This document shows, piece after piece, positions 3,618-7,222 of a stretch of 7,222 nucleotides of DNA. The notes under the pieces were generated by a model. That model did not search any database and was not told where the DNA came from. It saw nothing but the letters and a program-made list of their open reading frames with translations. Source of the DNA: Bacteroidota bacterium (GTDB lineage Bacteria > Bacteroidota > Ignavibacteria > UBA10030). The stretch lies in the NCBI GenBank assembly GCA_003453835.1, contig DMMN01000380.1, positions 3,499 through 10,720 on the forward strand, in the 5' to 3' direction. The translations under genes were made by a program, and so were the position numbers. Position 1 is the first letter of the stretch. The number at the start of each line of letters is the position of its first letter.

Positions 3618-6104
3618 CTACCCCTTCCGTTCCGAAGAATGTACGAGCGGGAACCGCATCACAAAAGTGCTTCCCCTCCCGATTTTGCTTTTCACTTCAA
3701 TCGTGCCCGCGTGGGCATCGATGACATGCTTGACGAGCGAAAGACCCAGTCCGACACCTTGGATCTGACGGTGATGCGACGGATCCCGATAGAACTTTTC
3801 GAACAGATGCGGCAACGCGTCCTCGGAAATCCCCAATCCTCGATCTTCGAATCTGCACACGACCCAGCCTCCCTTTTTGGACAAGGAGACCCCAAAGTAT
3901 TTCTCGTGAGGGGAGTACTTGATGGCATTCAAAACAAGATTGGAGAATGCAAGTTCCAGGGACTCAGCGTCGCCCCGGATCGGGAATCGTCCGCGGGCAC
4001 TCTTGAAGCGGACAACAAAACGATGTTCGTCAATCTGATAGCTCATCGATTTCAGAACCCGGCGGCAGACATCTCGCAGGTCGATGGTGCTGAACAAGTA
4101 CTCCTTGGCCTGGCTCTCAATCTTCGCGGAATCAAGAATCGTGCTCACCATTCTGTTCAACCGAGCCGTTTCCCCTTCAATGGTGCGGAGATATTTGAGC
4201 GCCTTCCGGTTGTCTGAAGAGAGCGCGGGTCTCAGCAGATCCGCATACAACTTGATGGACGTGATCGGGGTGCGGAGTTCATGAGAGACGTACGAGACAA
4301 AATCGGTTTTCAGATTGCTCAGCTCCTCGAATCGCTTCTTCTCCCTATGCTCGATGATCATTCGTTCCTGAAGCAGCAGTCGTTCCAGCCCTCCCGCCGC
4401 CTGCGTGCAGGTGGCGATCAGGAAATCTACTTCCTCCTCGTTGAACCGCACGCTCGAGGCGCCGGGTCGCCCCACCAGTACTCCCAACAACTCGTTCGAT
4501 TTGGACAACAGCGGTACGCACACTTCGCAGCCGAGTTTCTTCAAGAGTTCTGCCTTCGAGAGATCGATGTCCTTCCGTTGGAAGGCGAGTGCCTCGGGAG
4601 CGGCGAAGACCGTGGCCACGCTGAACCACGACTGGTGCTCTTTCTTTAAGGCGAGCGTCCTGTGAAGGATGCTCCCTCGGAACTCCTCGAGCACCAACTT
4701 TCCCGGCTCGGAGCTATACACGGCAATCGCCTCGAAGCGCGTTATGGAATGAGCGGAGTCGATGAGCGACTTGAAAAGCTCAGCCGGATTGAGCGCGCGA
4801 TGGAGTCGCTCGGTCGCATCAGTGAGCAATCTTCTGAAGTTGGCTTTCGCGGAGAAGAGCGTTTCATCTACCACACGTTGAAGGCGGGTCCGAAGAGGGT
4901 AGACAGCGAAGCTTACAAGGAGCGCCCCGCCAGCCGCCAAGAAGGAATGCTCGAAGACCTCCTCACCACCGATGATGGAGGTGAGCAGCAACACAACGAG
5001 AACATAGGCCGATAGAATGAAAAAAGTCAGGACGAAATAGACGATGCTTCGATTGATGACGACTTCCACGTCGAGAAGCCTGTATTTGACCAGGGCGATT
5101 GCGAAGGAAAATGGGATCGCGAGGAAAAAGACGGTTGTGAACTCTTCGGGGAGGAGATACTGAGAGAGGAGCAGTTGGGGAAGGACGTGCAGAAGGAGAT
5201 AGGGCGCCGTGCCGATGCATAAGCCCCAAACGATCCAATACAGTTTCTGCCGCTCTTCTACGGTTGCGACGGTTGCGACCGCACGCGCGATGTTGACAAT
5301 GCCGCTGCCGATGAAAAGAAAGAGCGAACCATGGAATAGATCGAAGAGCGTCTGGAATCGAAGGTAGTCGTCCGTGCTGCCCGAGTGGAGTGCGAGAAGA
5401 TGGGTATAGCTCATGCTCGCTCCAATTCCCAGAACGATACCCACGACGACCCCCGGCCTCCTGCTGAGCCACCGCGCTCGCGATTTGGGAAAGGTCAATG
5501 TGAAAAAGAAAAATCCTGTTGCCACGCCCGCGTAGGCTAAGAACCAAACGGTGCGCGAGACATAGGTCTGGAAGGCGCCGGCGGCAATTGCACCCCACGT
5601 GGTCATGATGGTCACGCCGAATGCGATCAACGTCCAATGCAAGGCTCTTGCGGCCGGATCCTCCGAACGGCTCACGAACACAAACAGACCGATGCAAAAC
5701 ATCGCGAGTCCTGCGAAGAGCGAAATGATGAGAAAACGTGAGGACGCGTAGTAGGGGATAAGCGAAACGTCCAACCGCAGAATTGCTCCGTCACGGTTGA
5801 CGGTGAGGGGCACTTGAGTTTCGATCTGAAAAAGGTCGATAGCGTACTCTACCATTTCTGGGAAGGCGATACGCACGTCTCCTAACGAGAGCAGAAGGTC
5901 TCCGGTCCGGAGCTCGCCCGCCGCGCCAATGTCGAGAATTCTTGTGATGACGACAGTATCATGTTGCGAGATGACTTCGAAGGGTGCGCCCGGGCGGCTG
6001 AGCACACTGGGGATGTGACTCAGACAGATGACGAGGAGAACGAGATCGGCTCCGACGGCCAAAGCGGTGCGGACGGTGCGTGGCTTCACTTCATCACTGT
6101 TCAT
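3618..6104 (-). CDS. Membrane sensor histidine kinase with PDZ-like, multi-TM and GAF-like domains
   Basis: This 828-aa kinase has an N-terminal TM (about 13-35) and then an extracytoplasmic PDZ-like domain (about 38-118, with GAAGELRTGDLLLSLGDV). About nine further membrane spans follow (about 122-146, 155-178, 184-205, 218-237, 258-279, 287-309, 322-341, 353-377, 386-403), with basic loops such as KSRARWLSRR falling on the cytoplasmic side. The KYRLLDVEVVINR motif between spans is common in sensor proteins with this type of membrane module. A GAF-like domain (about 425-575) and short coiled coil lead to HisKA with phospho-accepting H608 in SHELRTP. The HATPase_c domain has the N box (N722, N726), G1 box EDRGLGIS, F box LFEKFYR and G2 box GVGLGLSL. 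All catalytic motifs are intact, so it is predicted active. The ATG at 6104 follows an in-frame stop and lacks a clear Shine-Dalgarno. Its partner is the downstream response regulator. The ligand is unknown. Confidence 0.96.
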   Translation of the reverse strand: MNSDEVKPRTVRTALAVGADLVLLVICLSHIPSVLSRPGAPFEVISQHDTVVITRILDIGAAGELRTGDLLLSLGDVRIAFPEMVEYAIDLFQIETQVPLTVNRDGAILRLDVSLIPYYASSRFLIISLFAGLAMFCIGLFVFVSRSEDPAARALHWTLIAFGVTIMTTWGAIAAGAFQTYVSRTVWFLAYAGVATGFFFFTLTFPKSRARWLSRRPGVVVGIVLGIGASMSYTHLLALHSGSTDDYLRFQTLFDLFHGSLFLFIGSGIVNIARAVATVATVEERQKLYWIVWGLCIGTAPYLLLHVLPQLLLSQYLLPEEFTTVFFLAIPFSFAIALVKYRLLDVEVVINRSIVYFVLTFFILSAYVLVVLLLTSIIGGEEVFEHSFLAAGGALLVSFAVYPLRTRLQRVVDETLFSAKANFRRLLTDATERLHRALNPAELFKSLIDSAHSITRFEAIAVYSSEPGKLVLEEFRGSILHRTLALKKEHQSWFSVATVFAAPEALAFQRKDIDLSKAELLKKLGCEVCVPLLSKSNELLGVLVGRPGASSVRFNEEEVDFLIATCTQAAGGLERLLLQERMIIEHREKKRFEELSNLKTDFVSYVSHELRTPITSIKLYADLLRPALSSDNRKALKYLRTIEGETARLNRMVSTILDSAKIESQAKEYLFSTIDLRDVCRRVLKSMSYQIDEHRFVVRFKSARGRFPIRGDAESLELAFSNLVLNAIKYSPHEKYFGVSLSKKGGWVVCRFEDRGLGISEDALPHLFEKFYRDPSHHRQIQGVGLGLSLVKHVIDAHAGTIEVKSKIGRGSTFVMRFPLVHSSERKG

Positions 6105-6131
6105 TTTTTGTGACGATTGAGAACCCGGTCA

Positions 6132-6160
6132 AGTGTACCGACTTCGCAAATGAAATGCAA
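6132..6160 (-). promoter_or_regulatory. Putative sigma-70 promoter for the histidine kinase
   Basis: On the minus strand TTGCAT (6155-6160) and TACACT (6132-6137) are separated by exactly 17 bp. The hexamers match consensus at three or four of six positions, so strength would be modest. The predicted start near 6125 gives a leader of about 20 nt before the ATG at 6104. Confidence 0.4.
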
Positions 6161-6165
6161 GCGCC

Positions 6166-6194
6166 TTGTTTTTTAACTCTCTATTTGCTATACT
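6166..6194 (+). promoter_or_regulatory. Extended -10 promoter for DUF309 gene, leaderless start predicted
   Basis: TTGTTT (6166-6171) and TATACT (6189-6194) are 17 bp apart. TG stands one base before the -10 (TGCTATACT), the extended -10 form, and five of six -10 bases match consensus. The ATG begins only nine bases after the -10 hexamer, so transcription would start at or just before the start codon. No Shine-Dalgarno is present between them. Confidence 0.6.
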
Positions 6195-6203
6195 CGACTC
6201 CGA

Positions 6204-6590
6204 ATGGATGAGCAATTTCAGCGGGGGATTCGGGAGTTTAACGGGCGCCGCTTTTTCGAGGCGCATGATATTCTCGAAGACCTCTGGCATGGGTATCGCG
6301 GGGATGATCGGCGATTTCTGCAAGGCTTGATTCAAGTGGCGGTGGGCTACTATCATTTTGAGAACCGAAACTTGAAGGGAGCCCGCAGCCAGCTCACGAA
6401 GGCTTGTGCCAAGATCGAGTCGTACGGTCCCGAACATCGAGGCATCCGTCTTTTGGAGTTCTTGCGCTGCATCCATCAATGTTTGGATGCGCTGGAGCGG
6501 GTGGAACGTGGTGAAGAGGTGAGGCTCGAGCACGTCGCGATCCCGACGATTATACTTTCAAATCAATTATCTGATTCTCTAGGTCACTAA
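6204..6590 (+). CDS. DUF309 family protein
   Basis: This 128-aa protein carries the DUF309 signature. The sequence FFEAHDILEDLW (residues 17-28, with E19, H21, E25 and W28) is followed by RFLQGLIQVAVGYYH (37-51) and NLKGARSQL (56-64). The family is small, helical and of unknown biochemical function. The conserved His and Glu residues on successive helices suggest a ligand or metal pocket, which is my inference. It has no signal peptide or membrane span, so it is cytoplasmic. The ATG at 6204 is the only sensible start. It has no ribosome site, consistent with the leaderless transcript predicted from the upstream promoter. The ferredoxin gene follows after 17 nt, so the two are probably one operon and may work together, although the roles are not known. 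Confidence 0.9.
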   Translation: MDEQFQRGIREFNGRRFFEAHDILEDLWHGYRGDDRRFLQGLIQVAVGYYHFENRNLKGARSQLTKACAKIESYGPEHRGIRLLEFLRCIHQCLDALERVERGEEVRLEHVAIPTIILSNQLSDSLGH

Positions 6591-6607
6591 GCAAAGGAGA
6601 TTCCTGA

Positions 6608-6946
<339 letters not shown>

Positions 6947-6966
6947 TCAGTTAACCGTTCGTGAGC

Positions 6967-7022
6967 AAAGGTCGGCGTCCGAACCATCCCACGATGGCCT
7001 ACGACAGCCGACCTTTCTTTTT
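6967..7022 (+). terminator. Strong intrinsic terminator after ferredoxin
   Basis: AAAGGTCGGC (6967-6976) pairs perfectly over 10 bp with GCCGACCTTT (7007-7016), followed by CTTTTT. The 30-nt loop region can pair further: GTC (6977-6979) with GAC (7003-7005) and CCAT with ATGG around CCCACG. It begins 20 nt past the ferredoxin stop and should end the DUF309-ferredoxin transcript. Confidence 0.88.
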
Positions 7023-7222
7023 CTAGTGGACTGTTACTCAAATTTCCTTACATCCGTACGACTGCACGAAAAGGGTAAATCCAGAACAATACAATCCGGT
7101 CCTCTCTCCACTGCGATCGCCCGCAGGCGGAGCCGGCGTATGGCGCACAAAAAGCAGCGCGTAAACCATCCCCTCTCGTGTGTAGGCCAGTGCGCAGAGA
7201 GAGGGTCGTCAGACTCCGATAG
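7023..7222. other. Gene-free end region, hairpin-rich
   Basis: No supported gene is seen. The stretch contains GCGATCGC (palindrome), a CGCC-CGCA-GGCG mini-hairpin, and a longer inverted repeat near the right edge. A short plus frame from ATG 7140 and a 50-60 codon minus frame exist but have no family resemblance. Confidence 0.5.
7171..7205. repeat. Inverted repeat CCCTCTC/GAGAGGG
   Basis: CCCTCTC (7171-7177) is perfectly complementary to GAGAGGG (7199-7205), with 21 bases between that allow some further weak pairing (TGTG with CGCA). No T-run follows within the window. It may be part of a structured RNA or of an intergenic repeat that continues past the edge. Confidence 0.4.

Noticed and set aside
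3492..4217. 241-codon plus-strand open frame antisense to the kinase C-terminus
   Set aside because: It is the complement of the HisKA/HATPase coding region, whose motifs are all intact on the minus strand. It has no ribosome site and no domain; such mirror frames opposite kinase cores are common artefacts.
4963..5697. 244-codon minus-strand frame overlapping the kinase membrane region
   Set aside because: It is an off-frame reading of the TM-coding segment, rich in R, S and H, with no domain. The kinase frame is continuous through it, so no frameshift is needed.
7030..7215. 50-60 codon minus-strand frame with YALLFVRHTP
   Set aside because: No ribosome site at usable spacing and no recognisable family; composition fits a chance frame in a hairpin-rich stretch.
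7140..7222. ATG frame starting MAHKKQ and running off the right edge, with GGAG seven bases upstream
   Set aside because: The first residues recall ribosomal protein L27, but the continuation does not fit it. Twenty-seven open codons are not significant.

Overview
The window looks like chromosomal DNA of a non-model, probably Gram-negative-type bacterium with moderate GC (a little above 50% by eye). The phylum cannot be fixed from the sequence. The ferredoxin, DUF309 and DUF3108 families seen here remind me of Acidobacteria, Ignavibacteria and Nitrospirae-like lineages, but that is from memory and unverified. There are no transposases, integrases, phage genes, CRISPR arrays, tRNAs or rRNAs. 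The window is gene-dense apart from three non-coding stretches at about 1872-2167, 2426-2798 and 7023-7222.

The left part, read on the minus strand, holds a DUF3108 envelope protein (966-1871). It is followed after 20 nt by an NAD(P)-dependent epimerase/dehydratase (SDR) whose 3' end leaves the window (1-945). Upstream lie a possible 34-aa membrane peptide (1922-2026) and an 85-aa protein of unknown function (2168-2425). Two near-identical TTGTCA-N5-TTGTC elements (2086-2101 and 2496-2511) sit about 60-70 nt upstream of the starts of these two small genes. Their 11-bp tandem half-sites resemble the sites bound by OmpR/PhoB-family regulators.

The middle, also minus strand, encodes a two-component system. 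An 828-aa membrane histidine kinase (3618-6104) has an extracytoplasmic PDZ-like domain, about ten membrane segments, a GAF-like domain, and HisKA and HATPase cores. After a 138-bp gap comes its likely partner, an OmpR/PhoB-type response regulator (2799-3479). The 373-bp stretch downstream of the regulator has no convincing gene but holds a cluster of hairpins and a 25-bp imperfect tandem repeat.

The right part, plus strand, starts from a 99-bp divergent promoter region with one back-to-back promoter-like element for each direction. The rightward -10 lies so close to the ATG that the DUF309 message (6204-6590) is predicted to be leaderless. A 2[4Fe-4S] ferredoxin (6608-6946) follows with a strong ribosome binding site, and a strong intrinsic terminator (6967-7022) closes the unit. 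The last 200 bp are structured but have no supported gene.

A testable model is that the kinase senses an envelope cue through its PDZ/membrane module, and that the regulator acts at the two tandem-repeat sites controlling the leftward small-protein and DUF3108/SDR genes. This is inference from proximity and site form only.
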